Of a stretch of 64,000 nt of DNA, positions 14,069 to 23,496 are shown piece by piece. The translations under genes were made by a program, and so were the position numbers. The notes beneath the pieces are model-generated. The model saw only the letters and a list, made by a program, of their open reading frames with translations. It was not told the DNA's origin and made no database searches. Location of the stretch: the NCBI RefSeq assembly GCF_000746525.1, contig NZ_CP009048.1, positions 1,853,501 through 1,917,500 of the forward strand, in the 5' to 3' direction. Within the stretch, counting starts at the first letter, position 1. Each line of letters opens with the position of its first letter. This stretch comes from Pseudomonas alkylphenolica (lineage in GTDB: Bacteria > Pseudomonadota > Gammaproteobacteria > Pseudomonadales > Pseudomonadaceae).

Positions 14069-17000
14069 ATGGCCGATACTGATATCCAGGGAATGCTGGT
14101 CCGAATTGAGGCAACCACGGCCCAGTTGCGCTCGGAAATCGCTCGCGCCGACTCCACAGTAGCGCAAGGCGCCATGAAGATTGATCGCTCCCTTGCGCAG
14201 ATCGATGATGGCTTTGACCGTGTCGGCGAAAGCGCCAAGAGCGCGGGCGCACTGATCAGGAGTGCTATGGGGTTGGCCGCTGGAGCGATCTCCGTCAAGT
14301 CAGTTATTGAGGCGGCTGACTCCTATTCGCAGATGTCTGACCGGATTGGGCTCGCCACCGGTAGCTTCGGCGAGTACAACCTGGTTCAGGAGCGCCTACT
14401 CGAAACGGCTAAGCGCACCTATCGACCGCTGAGCGAAGCGCAAGAGCTTTTCATCAGGACCGCTGACAGCCTGAAGTCCATGGGGAAAAGCACCGGCCAG
14501 GCGCTGGATGTCATGGACAGCTTCAGTTTCCTGCTGGTGACCAACTCAGCCAGTGCCGACAAGGCGTCCTCGGCAATCGATGCTTACTCCAAAGCCCTGC
14601 AGACCGGAAAAGTCGAGGCGGATGGATGGCAGTCGATCCTGGCGGCAATGCCCACTGTAGTGGGCACCCTATCCAAGGCGACAGGCAAGAGCGCAGAAGA
14701 GATCCGCTCTCTCGGAGCGCAGGGCAAGCTCAGTCTGGACGTGCTCACGGACGGCCTACAGAAGTCAGCAGAGGCCAATGGCAAGCTTGCCGACAGCATG
14801 GGCGTAGCGGTGCGGGATGCCTTGCAGAACCTGAGTAATGCATTCTCGGTCTACATCGGCCAAGCCAACGAAGCCACCGACTTCACCGGGAAGCTCGCCA
14901 GTGGAATTTCGTTACTGGGCGATAACTTTGGAAACCTCGCTGACATCGCGCTGGCCGCAGCCACTGCTGCGCTGGCCAAGTACGGAGCGGCAGCAGTAGG
15001 GTCCGCATACTCTGCACTCAAGGATGCATCAGCAAGGAAGGCCCAAGCTGCCGCCGTGTTGCTCGCTGCTCAGGCGGAGCAACAGAAGGCGCAGACAACG
15101 GTATTTCTTGCCGAGAAAGAGGCGATCGCGGCGCGCGGAACGGCAGTGCAGACTCAGATGTCGCTGCAGCTGGCCGAGGCCAGGATGGCGGAGGCGCGCG
15201 CAACAGCTGCGGCCGGCGCTGCGCAGGAGGTGGCGAGTCGTGCAAGCTTCAGTCTGATGGGGGTGCTCGGCGGCCCCGTGGGGATCATCGCCCTTGCAGT
15301 TGGCGCTGCTACAGCGTTCCTAGCGCTTAGAGACAACACCAGCGATCTGGAAAAGAAGCTTGGCGATCTTGCCGATCCCGTTGACAAGCTCGCCGAGCGA
15401 TTCAACAAACTCAATCGCGCTACACAGTCGGTAACTCTGCGCGAGCTCACTTCCAAAGTGGAGGACATGCAGGATCAGCTACGCCAGATGTCCGGAGCGA
15501 TTGCTGACCAGTTCGAAGCTGACATGAGAAGCATGGGGGCTGCTGGTGCTGACGGGTTAATGGCTGGCTTGGTACCTCTGCCAGATGACGCTCAGAAAGC
15601 ATTAGAGCTTGTCAGGCAGGCTTCAGCTAACCAGGCAGATGGGGTAAAGGTTGACTGGAAGGCAGTAGCTGACCAGCTCCGCCAATTCCCCAGCGTGACC
15701 GAAACGATGGCCCGCACTGTTGAAAAGAGCCAAGGCCCGGTTACAGATTTCAGCGCCGAGCTTGAGCATCAACGCGACATTCTTGCAAGGCTCACGGAGC
15801 AGACAGACCAGCATTCAGACGCTATGGGGCGCAACGCGGCCAGGGCTGCAGAGGCAGCCGCTGCCGGCCAAAAATATCTGGATCAACAGCTCAAGCAGCT
15901 CGCTGCATCCAAGGACAAGACGTTCCTCGCGGCCGCCAATCGATTCATCAAGGAGAATGCTGACCTCACCGACGATATGGCCGCCGCGATCCGATCGGCT
16001 GCCGCTGCTCGTGACTCGCAGAAGAAAGCCGATGATGCTGCAGCCAAGGCTGGGCGCAAGAACTCGTCCGAAGGCGAGTCTGCTGCCAAGAAGCAGCTCA
16101 AGGACTTCGAGTCTACCGAGGAGGGATACAAGCGCCAGATCGAACTGATCAACACCACTGGCGACAAGCAGAAGGACGCCACGGAGGTAGCCAAGCTGTC
16201 TTTCGAGCTGCAGGAAGGGAAGCTTGGCAAGCTCACGGAGGCGCAGAAGAGGCGTCTTCTGGGCATGGCGGCAGAGCTCGACTCGTTGAACAAGTTGAAA
16301 AAGGCCAACGAAGACGCGCTGAAACTGGAGTCCTTCAAGGCAGCCCTGGCCGTTGGCACCAAGACGGATGTTGACGGCTACTCCCAGGAGCTCGCCGGTA
16401 TCGGAATGGGCGAAAAGGCCCGTGACCGGATGCGTGCCGATCTGGCTGTTCGGCAGAAGTACGCTGCTGATGTGGCCACGCTCAATGAACAGCGCAATAC
16501 CGGTCAAATCAGCACCGAGCTTTACGCTAGTGAAACTCAGGCCCTGCAGGATGCCTATAACCAGCGGCTTCTTGCTCAGCAGTTCTATTACGAGCGAGTC
16601 GATGAAGCCGAGGCCAACTGGCTGAACGGCGCAAAGGACGCCTGGCAGGATTACGCTGACTACGCCCAGAACTACGCGGCCCAGGCGGCAGACTTCGTGA
16701 GCGGCACCCTGGGCTCTGCAACCAGCGAGCTGGGCGGCGCCTTTACCGACATCATCACTGAGTCGAAAGACGCAGGGGACGCAGTGGCGGATGCTGCTGC
16801 GGGGATGGCCAAGTCAATGGTTGGCGCTCTCATGGATATGGCGGCTCAGTGGCTGATTTACGGTGCCGTGCAAGCAGTTGTGGGAAAGAGCACCCAATCG
16901 GTAGCCAGTCTGGGCATGGTGGCCAACGCACAGGCAATGTCGTTCCAGGCTCAGTTGGCCGCCTATGCGTCTACGGCAGCCATCCCCCTTACCGGTCCGG

Positions 17001-17455
17001 CATTGGCGCCTGCTGCTGCGGCTGCTGCTGCGGCCGCCACAGCACCGATGGTCGCAGGGGTTTCCACCGCTTCAGCCATGGCTGGCGCTGGCTTTATGGA
17101 TGGTGGTTACACGGGGCACGGTCGCCGCGATGAAGTGGCCGGCCCGGTGCACCGCGGTGAGTACGTGTTCGATGCCGAGGCCACGGCTCGCATTGGTGTT
17201 GGTCGCCTTGAGGCACTGAGTGATGGCCGTATTGGCATGGCGGGCAGCTCGGGGGCGGCTGGCGTCGCTGCGGGCGAGTCTTCAGGCATGCGGCCGATCA
17301 TCATCAATGCACCGGTCACAGTGGAAGCCCAGCCAGGCGCGAGCGCCAATGACGCTCAGCGAACCGGCGAAGCAGTCTCTCAGGCACTGGAGCGTCAAAT
17401 TATGGATGTGATGGAGCGAGAAACGCAGCAGGGCGGGATTTTCTGGAGACGGTAA
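14069..17455 (+). CDS. Tail tape measure protein
   Basis: 1128 residues from ATG 14069 after CTGGAG. The N-terminal ~270 residues are the tape-measure domain (QMSDRIGLATGSFGEYN, LFIRTADSLKSMGKSTGQAL, GWQSILAAMPTVVGTLSKATG). Hydrophobic helices near 310-330, 395-420 and 915-1000 could enter the membrane at DNA injection; the middle is long coiled coil. The Ala-rich and Gly-rich C-terminal part (GGYTGHGRRDEVAGPVHRGEYVFDAEAT) is the conserved end found in many siphophage tape measures. At about 1.5 angstrom per residue a ~170 nm tail would be expected. Confidence 0.93.
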   Translation: MADTDIQGMLVRIEATTAQLRSEIARADSTVAQGAMKIDRSLAQIDDGFDRVGESAKSAGALIRSAMGLAAGAISVKSVIEAADSYSQMSDRIGLATGSFGEYNLVQERLLETAKRTYRPLSEAQELFIRTADSLKSMGKSTGQALDVMDSFSFLLVTNSASADKASSAIDAYSKALQTGKVEADGWQSILAAMPTVVGTLSKATGKSAEEIRSLGAQGKLSLDVLTDGLQKSAEANGKLADSMGVAVRDALQNLSNAFSVYIGQANEATDFTGKLASGISLLGDNFGNLADIALAAATAALAKYGAAAVGSAYSALKDASARKAQAAAVLLAAQAEQQKAQTTVFLAEKEAIAARGTAVQTQMSLQLAEARMAEARATAAAGAAQEVASRASFSLMGVLGGPVGIIALAVGAATAFLALRDNTSDLEKKLGDLADPVDKLAERFNKLNRATQSVTLRELTSKVEDMQDQLRQMSGAIADQFEADMRSMGAAGADGLMAGLVPLPDDAQKALELVRQASANQADGVKVDWKAVADQLRQFPSVTETMARTVEKSQGPVTDFSAELEHQRDILARLTEQTDQHSDAMGRNAARAAEAAAAGQKYLDQQLKQLAASKDKTFLAAANRFIKENADLTDDMAAAIRSAAAARDSQKKADDAAAKAGRKNSSEGESAAKKQLKDFESTEEGYKRQIELINTTGDKQKDATEVAKLSFELQEGKLGKLTEAQKRRLLGMAAELDSLNKLKKANEDALKLESFKAALAVGTKTDVDGYSQELAGIGMGEKARDRMRADLAVRQKYAADVATLNEQRNTGQISTELYASETQALQDAYNQRLLAQQFYYERVDEAEANWLNGAKDAWQDYADYAQNYAAQAADFVSGTLGSATSELGGAFTDIITESKDAGDAVADAAAGMAKSMVGALMDMAAQWLIYGAVQAVVGKSTQSVASLGMVANAQAMSFQAQLAAYASTAAIPLTGPALAPAAAAAAAAATAPMVAGVSTASAMAGAGFMDGGYTGHGRRDEVAGPVHRGEYVFDAEATARIGVGRLEALSDGRIGMAGSSGAAGVAAGESSGMRPIIINAPVTVEAQPGASANDAQRTGEAVSQALERQIMDVMERETQQGGIFWRR

Positions 17456-17805
17456 TGACGGAAACCTTCAGCTTCGACGTGGAGGCCGAGATCGACGGCG
17501 ATGTCCGCCAGCGCACCTGGGAAAACGAATTCGGCGATGGGTATGTGCAATCAGGCGGTACCGGCATCAATACGAAGTCGCAGTCCTGGAGCGCATCCCA
17601 CACCGGGATGCTGGAGGCGGGCGAGGAGGCTCTGGCAATTCGCGATTTTCTCGACCGGCACGAAGGCTACAAGACCTTCTTCTGGACGCCCCCTGGCGGT
17701 GTGCAAGGGCGGTACCGGGCCAATGGTTACAAGCTCAGGACCAGAGGTAACCCCAAGCTGGTCACGATCAACTGGAGTTTCGAGCAGCGATTCACCCCCT
17801 ACTGA
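17455..17805 (+). CDS. Minor tail protein M-like
   Basis: 116 residues. ETFSFDVEAEIDGDVRQRTWENEFGDGY and the C-terminal KTFFWTPPGG, LVTINWSFEQRF segments match the phage minor tail family PF05939 (lambda gpM). Works at the tail tip below the tape measure. ATG overlaps the tape measure stop (TAATG). Confidence 0.88.
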   Translation: MTETFSFDVEAEIDGDVRQRTWENEFGDGYVQSGGTGINTKSQSWSASHTGMLEAGEEALAIRDFLDRHEGYKTFFWTPPGGVQGRYRANGYKLRTRGNPKLVTINWSFEQRFTPY

Positions 17806-17830
17806 CCCCACCGCGTGTGGGGTTTCTTCT
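17806..17830 (+). terminator. Hairpin terminator between gpM-like and gpL-like genes
   Basis: CCCCA-ccgcgtg-TGGGG followed by TTTCTTCTTT. Moderate terminator directly ahead of the next ribosome site, the same arrangement as before the tape measure and J genes. Confidence 0.6.
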
Positions 17831-17842
17831 TTCTGAGGCCCC

Positions 17843-18544
17843 ATGAATTTCAATACCGACATCCAAAAGCTCGAGCCGGGCAACCAGATCCGGCTGTTCG
17901 AGGTAGACGCTACGCGCCTGGGTGGCAACCTGATGCGCTTCCACGGCCACGCTCAGGAAGGCGACATCATCTGGCAGGGCAACCTGTACTCACCGCAACA
18001 GCTCACCGCCAAGGGCTTCGATATTCGGGGTGATGGTCGCCCGGCCACCCCAACGCTGCAGTTGGCCAACGAGATCGACGGTGTGCGTGGCGCGGTAACT
18101 GCGCTGTGCCTGCACCTGAAGGACTTGGCCGGCGCGAAGGTGAGGGTTATCGAAACCTTCCGGCACTTCCTGGATGCGGCCAACTTCCCCGGCGGCAACC
18201 CAAGCGCCTCCAACCAGGCCAAGGAAAACCTCTGGTACATCGAGCAGAAGACCGACGAAGACCGCGAGCAGGTGACGTTCCAGCTCTCCAGTCCGCTGGA
18301 TCTGGGCGGCCAGATGCTGCCCAGCCAGCAAATTACCAAGCTGTGCCGCTGGGCCTGCCGCGGGCAGTACCGCCAGGAGGCCTGCGCCTACACCGGGTCG
18401 GCCATGTTCACCAAGAAGGATGAGCCCACCGACAACCCAGCGCTCGATCGCTGCGGTGGTCGCTGGAAAAGCTGCAAGGCGCGGGGCAATACCCGGCGCT
18501 TCGGCGGCTCCATGGGTGCCAGTCTTATTGCCAGTTCGAGGTAA
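17843..18544 (+). CDS. Minor tail protein L-like
   Basis: 233 residues. The DIQKLEPGNQIRLFEVDATR opening and GDIIWQGNLYSPQQLTAKGFD match lambda gpL (PF05100). The C-terminal quarter has cysteines in LCRWACRGQYRQEACAYTG, DRCGGRW and SCKARG, the pattern that ligates an iron-sulfur cluster in lambda gpL. Part of the tail-tip complex with the next two genes. Confidence 0.9.
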   Translation: MNFNTDIQKLEPGNQIRLFEVDATRLGGNLMRFHGHAQEGDIIWQGNLYSPQQLTAKGFDIRGDGRPATPTLQLANEIDGVRGAVTALCLHLKDLAGAKVRVIETFRHFLDAANFPGGNPSASNQAKENLWYIEQKTDEDREQVTFQLSSPLDLGGQMLPSQQITKLCRWACRGQYRQEACAYTGSAMFTKKDEPTDNPALDRCGGRWKSCKARGNTRRFGGSMGASLIASSR

Positions 18545-18547
18545 CCG

Positions 18548-19330
18548 ATGCGCATCAATCAACAGCTGCAGGCCGCCATCCGCGAGCATGCGGAGCGCGA
18601 GCACCCGGCTGAAGCCTGCGGGGTGCTGATCAAGACTGACTCGGGTCGAGAGTATGTTCCGTGCCGGAACCTTGCCAGGACGCCGCGTGACCACTTCGAA
18701 CTGCACCATGAAGACCTGGCCCAGGCCGAGGATCGCGGCGAACTGCTGGCGATCATCCACAGCCACCCGGACGCAGCGCCATCCCCGAGCATGGCCGACC
18801 GAGTCAGCTGTGAATTACACGAAGTGCCCTGGGGTATCGTCTGCTGGCCAGGTGGCGACATGGAGTGGTTCAAGCCCTCCGGCTACCAGGCGCCGCTGCT
18901 GGGCCGCGAATTTGCCCACGGCCTGCTGGATTGCTGGGGCGCCTGCCGCGATTGGTATGCCCGTGAGGCCGGCCTGCAACTGCCGAACTTCGAGCGCCAG
19001 GACCTGTGGTGGGAAGATCCTGATAGTCCGAGCCTCTATGAGGACAACTTTGCTGGCGCCGGCTTCTACCAGGTCGACACGCCTAAACGCGGTGACATGC
19101 TGGTGTTCATGGTTCCGTCTCCGGGCAGGCCGTGCTACCACCCGAACCACGCCGCCATCTACCTGGGCGATGAGCCAACGTTGATCAGTGAGGATGCGCC
19201 GGCGTTGGGTGGTTTCGGTCCGTTCATCTATCACCACATGGCCGGCCGTTCTTCCTCCCGTGACATCTACGGCTGGTCTATGGCCAACCGTTGCCGGCTG
19301 GTGCTGCGCCACAAGGACTATCGCTCATGA
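18548..19330 (+). CDS. Tail protein K-like: JAB/MPN plus NlpC/P60 peptidase
   Basis: 260 residues, two enzyme domains. N-terminal JAB metallopeptidase: E22 in PAEACGV and the HSHPDAAPSPSMAD motif (H71, H73, S81, D84). C-terminal NlpC/P60 cysteine peptidase: C129 in GLLDCWGACRDWY and H201 in CYHPNHAAIYLG. Lambda gpK has the same order; the peptidase probably trims murein during DNA entry and JAB may process a tail protein. It overlaps the gpI-like gene by 4 bases. Confidence 0.93.
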   Translation: MRINQQLQAAIREHAEREHPAEACGVLIKTDSGREYVPCRNLARTPRDHFELHHEDLAQAEDRGELLAIIHSHPDAAPSPSMADRVSCELHEVPWGIVCWPGGDMEWFKPSGYQAPLLGREFAHGLLDCWGACRDWYAREAGLQLPNFERQDLWWEDPDSPSLYEDNFAGAGFYQVDTPKRGDMLVFMVPSPGRPCYHPNHAAIYLGDEPTLISEDAPALGGFGPFIYHHMAGRSSSRDIYGWSMANRCRLVLRHKDYRS

Positions 19331-19908
19331 AGCGGACTATCAGGCTTTACGGGGTGGCACGTAAGCATTTTGGCCGCGAGTACACCCTGGACGTGCACAG
19401 CGTGCGTGACGCCATCACTGCGTTGTGCGCCATGGTGCCGGGCTTCGAGAAGTTCATGGTCACGGCGGAGGAGCGGGGGCTGGTGTTTGCCGTGTTTTCC
19501 GACACGCGCAACTTGGAGAACCAGGAACTCGACCTATTGGGCGACGACAACGGTGTAATTCGCATCGCGCCGATCATTCAGGGCAGCAAGCAGGCCGGCC
19601 TGTTCCAAACCGTGCTCGGCGCCGTGCTGATCGTGGCTGGTGTGTTCGGCGGGTTTTCCGCCCCGGTGGGTATGGCTCTGATGGCCGGTGGTGCGGGCAT
19701 GGCCCTTGGCGGTGTGGTGCAGATGCTTTCGCCTACCGCCAAGACCGGCAGCCTCGACCGCAACGAGGACGGCAACAACCCAAGCTACGGCTTCGGGTCG
19801 GCAGTGACCACCATCGCTCAGGGCAACCCATACCCGGTGCTGTACGGCGAGCGCGAGATTGGCGGTGCCGTCGAATCAGGCGGCATTTACACGCAAGACC
19901 GGCTGTAG
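19327..19908 (+). CDS. Tail assembly protein I-like
   Basis: 193 residues from ATG 19327, overlapping the preceding stop. The first ~90 residues are a ubiquitin-like fold (TIRLYGVARKHFGREYTLDV, then RIAPIIQGSKQAG), followed by hydrophobic Gly/Ala-rich segments (LIVAGVFGGFSAPVGMALMAGG) and a conserved C-terminus NPSYGFGSAVTTIAQGNPYP. This is the lambda gpI family (PF06805) needed to build the tail tip but absent from virions. Confidence 0.9.
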   Translation: MKRTIRLYGVARKHFGREYTLDVHSVRDAITALCAMVPGFEKFMVTAEERGLVFAVFSDTRNLENQELDLLGDDNGVIRIAPIIQGSKQAGLFQTVLGAVLIVAGVFGGFSAPVGMALMAGGAGMALGGVVQMLSPTAKTGSLDRNEDGNNPSYGFGSAVTTIAQGNPYPVLYGEREIGGAVESGGIYTQDRL

Positions 19909-19924
19909 CAGCCGGCGATACCTG

Positions 19925-19946
19925 ACCCGCTTCGGCGGGTTTTTTC
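19925..19946 (+). terminator. Rho-independent terminator upstream of the J gene
   Basis: ACCCGC-ttcg-GCGGGT followed by TTTTT. The 16 bases TTTTTCGTTTCTGGAG that link it to the J ribosome site are identical to those linking the terminator at 14029 to the tape measure gene. Confidence 0.85.
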
Positions 19947-19962
19947 GTTTCTGGAGGGGTGC

Positions 19963-22900
19963 ATGGGCGCAGCAGTGAAGCGCAAGCCGCGGCGGACTAC
20001 AGGTCGAAAGCGGCGTCAGGTTGTTGGTAGCAAGGGCGGGGCGAAGAAGCAGAAGCAGCCCAGTATTGCCTCGAACAGCGTGCCGTCGATCGCTACTGCG
20101 CGCGTGGTCTATCTGTGGAGCTGGGGGCCTATTGTCGGACCAGTGAGCGACCTGCGCTCGATCAAGCTCGACGGTACGCCAATCATGGCCGAGGACGGCA
20201 CACTCAACTATCCGGGCGTCAAATGGCAGTTCCGTTCTGGCGAACTGAATCAGGAGCGATTACAGGGCGTCAGTGAGTCCAGCAACGAGATTGATGTTGG
20301 ACAGGAACTCAAGAGCACAGCGCCTTGGGTTTACACGGTCAGCCGCGACATGGCCGACGCGGTGCGCTTGCGTTTCAGCTGGCCGCAGCTGCAGGCCCAG
20401 GACAGTGGCGGCAACATCAACGGCGTGCGCATTCAGTACGCGGTAGATATTTCCACCGACGGTGGCCCTTATCTGCAGGTGCTGGCGTCTGAGGTCAATC
20501 GCAAGAACATCACCAAGTATGAACGCTCTCACCGCATCGAGCTGCCAGCCGGCAGTCGCTGGTCTATCCGCGCGCGGCGCCTGACACCAGAGGCCAACAG
20601 TTCTCTGGTGTCGGATGGCATGGTGGTCGAAGCCATCGCCGAGGTCGTCGACAGCGATCAGGAATATCCGCTTACGGCGGTCGGCTGTCTGGAGTACGAC
20701 GCCCAGCAGTTCGGCGGCGATATCGCCAAAGTGGCTGCCTTGATGCGCGGGCGCATCGTGCGCGTGCCGATGAACTATGACCCAGTCACCCGCACCTATG
20801 CGACCGCCGGCCCGGGTACCAGCAACGGTGTTTGGGACGGTACCTTCAAAGAGGCCTACACCAACAACCCGGCATGGGTCTTCTACGACCTGGCGCTGCA
20901 CCCGTACTACGGCCTTGGCGAGCGCATCGATGCCAGCATGATCAACCGCTGGGCGCTGTACCGTATCGCGCAGCACTGCGACCAGCTGGTGCCGGACGGG
21001 AAGGGCGGTCAAGAGCCACGCTTCACCTGCAACCTCTACCTGCAGAAGCAGGCTGAGGGCTGGGCGGTGCTGCAGGACTTGGCAGCGATCTTCCACGGCC
21101 TGGCCTACTGGGACGGCAGCCAGATCGTTGTCAACGCCGACATGCCGCAGGACTCGGCTTACACCTACAGCGGCGCGCAGATCCTCGGCGACGGAGCTAT
21201 CAAGTATTCCGGCAGCAAGTGGCGTGACCGTCACAGCCTGGCCATGGTTTCGTTCGATGATCCCGACCAGGGATTTGAGACCGATAAAGAGCCGGTCTTC
21301 GACGAGGAGGCCATGGCCGACTATGGCGTGCGCGAGGTTTCGGTCGAGGCCGTAGGTTGTACGTCTCGCGGTCAAGCGCAGCGCGCTGGCCAATGGGCGC
21401 TGCTGACTGAGCAGCTGCAGCTACGCGGTGCGACCATGCGCGTCGGCCTGGATGGATACATCCCGAAGCCGGGGAAGGTGATCTCGGTCGCTGACTCGAT
21501 GCTGGCAGGCCGGGCCAATGGCGGGCGCATTGCTGCGGTTGCTGGGCGTGTTATTACCCTGGATCGCGATGTCGAGGTGCCGACCGGTGCACGCCTGCAA
21601 CTCAACCTACCCAGCGGGAAGGCCGAGGCGCGGCAGGTTCGCTCAGTCTCGGGTCGGAATATCACGGTTATGGCTGATTACAGCGAGGTGCCGGAGGCCG
21701 AATGCGGCTGGGCACTGGACTATGACGACCTGAAGCTGATGCAGTTTTACGTCCGCAACGTCACCCGACCGGAGTGGCATCAATTCCAGCTGGAGCTGAT
21801 CCAGCATGAGCCGAGCAAGTTCGATTCCATCGACTACGGCACCATCATCGACGACCGCCCGATCAGCGTTCTTCCACCAGGCGTGCAGGACGCCCCGGCT
21901 CGGGTGATGATCACCAGCCACAACTCCGTCGACCAAGGTATCGCTGTCACCACGATGACCATCGGCTGGGACGCCGCACCCGGCGCAGTGGCGTATGACG
22001 TGGAATGGCGCTGGGGCGCCCGGGATTGGATCAAGCTTCCGCGCACTGGCGAGCTGTCAGCCGACGTTCGCGGCGTGTATGCCGGACAGTACCTGGCCAG
22101 GGTGCGCGCTGTCAGTGCGACGGATGTCGCATCGATGCCGACGACCTCGATGCTGACGGATGTGTCGGGCAAGACCACGCTACCGCCTGCGGTTACCCAC
22201 CTGACGGCCACCAGTGAACTCTTCGCCATCGGCTTGAAGTGGGGCTTCCCTGCTGGCGCTACGGACACGCAACGGACCGAGATCTGGTACAGCCCGAGCA
22301 ACAGCCTCCAGGCTGCGACAAAGCTGACCGACCTGGCCTATCCGCAGAGTGACTACAAGCTGCAGGGCCTGGCCGGTGGTGTGTCGTTCTTCTTCTGGGC
22401 GCGCCTGGTGGACCGTACCGGCAACATTGGGCCGTTCTTTCCGGTGGCACCGAACGCGGTGCGAGGGATCTCCAGCACGGATGCTTCGCCGATTCTCGGC
22501 ATGATTGCCGGGCAGATCGGAGAAACCGAACTGGGCCAGGATCTGATCGAGAAGATTGACGGCCTGCAGGATCAGATCGACGCCCTCGATGGGCTGAAGG
22601 TCTACAACCCAAAGCAGCCCTATACCAAGGGCCAGATGACCATCGTTGACGAGCGGATCTACCAGGCTCGACAGGATATCGCGGCCGCCCCTGGAGGTGG
22701 CAATGCACCGCCCAATCCAACGCTCTGGACCGATGTTGGTCAATCAGTTGAGTCGGCCAACGGCCTGGCCCAGCAGGTGAACATCAATACCACGAAGATC
22801 ACCGAGGTGGACGGCAAGGTCACGGCTACAGCCGAAAACCTCCAGGCCCTGCGAGCTTCATCCCGCGATGATGATGCTGAGGGCGACTTGGCCGGCGCAC

Positions 22901-23496
22901 TACAGCAATGGGGTTCGACTGCAGCCTTCGCTGCGGAAGTGAAGGCAAGCGCTTCCCGCGACGAGGCAATCTCCCGCAAGACGGAAACGCTGCAAGCGTC
23001 TATTGGCCAGACCTCGGCCGCCGTTCAGGTTGTCAGTGAGGCCCAGGCTACCGCCGACGGCAAAGCGCGGACGATGTGGGCTGTGAAGATGGAGCTGAAC
23101 TCGCAAGGGCAGTACGTCGCCGCAGGCATTGGCCTGGGTATCGAGAACGGCCCGGCCGGGTTGCAGAGCCAGTTCCTGGTGAGCGCCGATCGGTTCGCAG
23201 TGGTCAACGGCATCAATGACTCGCTGTCGTCACCCTTTGTGGTGCAGAACGGTCAGGTGTTCATCAACCAGGCGTTTATTTCCAAGGCCTTTATCCAGGA
23301 GATCATTCTGGGTATGACGTTGCGCTCGCAGGCCGTGAACTCGCAAGGGTTGCCATTGCTGGAGATCAACGTGCCAGCCGGAACACTGACGCTCCGCGGT
23401 CAAACTGCAGACGGTTCGATCCTGCTGAATAACTACGGCCTGTATGTCTACGACCTGAACTACATCGAACGCGCCGCACTGGGGAGGATGACCTGA
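19963..23496 (+). CDS. Tail tip / host specificity protein J
   Basis: 1177 residues from ATG 19963 with CTGGAGGGG. After a very basic N-terminal 35 residues comes the J core (SIATARVVYLWSWGPIVGPV, LKSTAPWVYTVSRDMADAVRLRF, NPAWVFYDLALHPYYGLGERID), then fibronectin-like repeats (about 650-840) and a C-terminal region with KMELNSQGQYVAAGIGLGIEN and FVVQNGQVFINQAFI typical of DUF1983 tail-tip ends. J proteins bind the host receptor; the C-terminal third is the likely specificity part. Confidence 0.93.
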   Translation: MGAAVKRKPRRTTGRKRRQVVGSKGGAKKQKQPSIASNSVPSIATARVVYLWSWGPIVGPVSDLRSIKLDGTPIMAEDGTLNYPGVKWQFRSGELNQERLQGVSESSNEIDVGQELKSTAPWVYTVSRDMADAVRLRFSWPQLQAQDSGGNINGVRIQYAVDISTDGGPYLQVLASEVNRKNITKYERSHRIELPAGSRWSIRARRLTPEANSSLVSDGMVVEAIAEVVDSDQEYPLTAVGCLEYDAQQFGGDIAKVAALMRGRIVRVPMNYDPVTRTYATAGPGTSNGVWDGTFKEAYTNNPAWVFYDLALHPYYGLGERIDASMINRWALYRIAQHCDQLVPDGKGGQEPRFTCNLYLQKQAEGWAVLQDLAAIFHGLAYWDGSQIVVNADMPQDSAYTYSGAQILGDGAIKYSGSKWRDRHSLAMVSFDDPDQGFETDKEPVFDEEAMADYGVREVSVEAVGCTSRGQAQRAGQWALLTEQLQLRGATMRVGLDGYIPKPGKVISVADSMLAGRANGGRIAAVAGRVITLDRDVEVPTGARLQLNLPSGKAEARQVRSVSGRNITVMADYSEVPEAECGWALDYDDLKLMQFYVRNVTRPEWHQFQLELIQHEPSKFDSIDYGTIIDDRPISVLPPGVQDAPARVMITSHNSVDQGIAVTTMTIGWDAAPGAVAYDVEWRWGARDWIKLPRTGELSADVRGVYAGQYLARVRAVSATDVASMPTTSMLTDVSGKTTLPPAVTHLTATSELFAIGLKWGFPAGATDTQRTEIWYSPSNSLQAATKLTDLAYPQSDYKLQGLAGGVSFFFWARLVDRTGNIGPFFPVAPNAVRGISSTDASPILGMIAGQIGETELGQDLIEKIDGLQDQIDALDGLKVYNPKQPYTKGQMTIVDERIYQARQDIAAAPGGGNAPPNPTLWTDVGQSVESANGLAQQVNINTTKITEVDGKVTATAENLQALRASSRDDDAEGDLAGALQQWGSTAAFAAEVKASASRDEAISRKTETLQASIGQTSAAVQVVSEAQATADGKARTMWAVKMELNSQGQYVAAGIGLGIENGPAGLQSQFLVSADRFAVVNGINDSLSSPFVVQNGQVFINQAFISKAFIQEIILGMTLRSQAVNSQGLPLLEINVPAGTLTLRGQTADGSILLNNYGLYVYDLNYIERAALGRMT

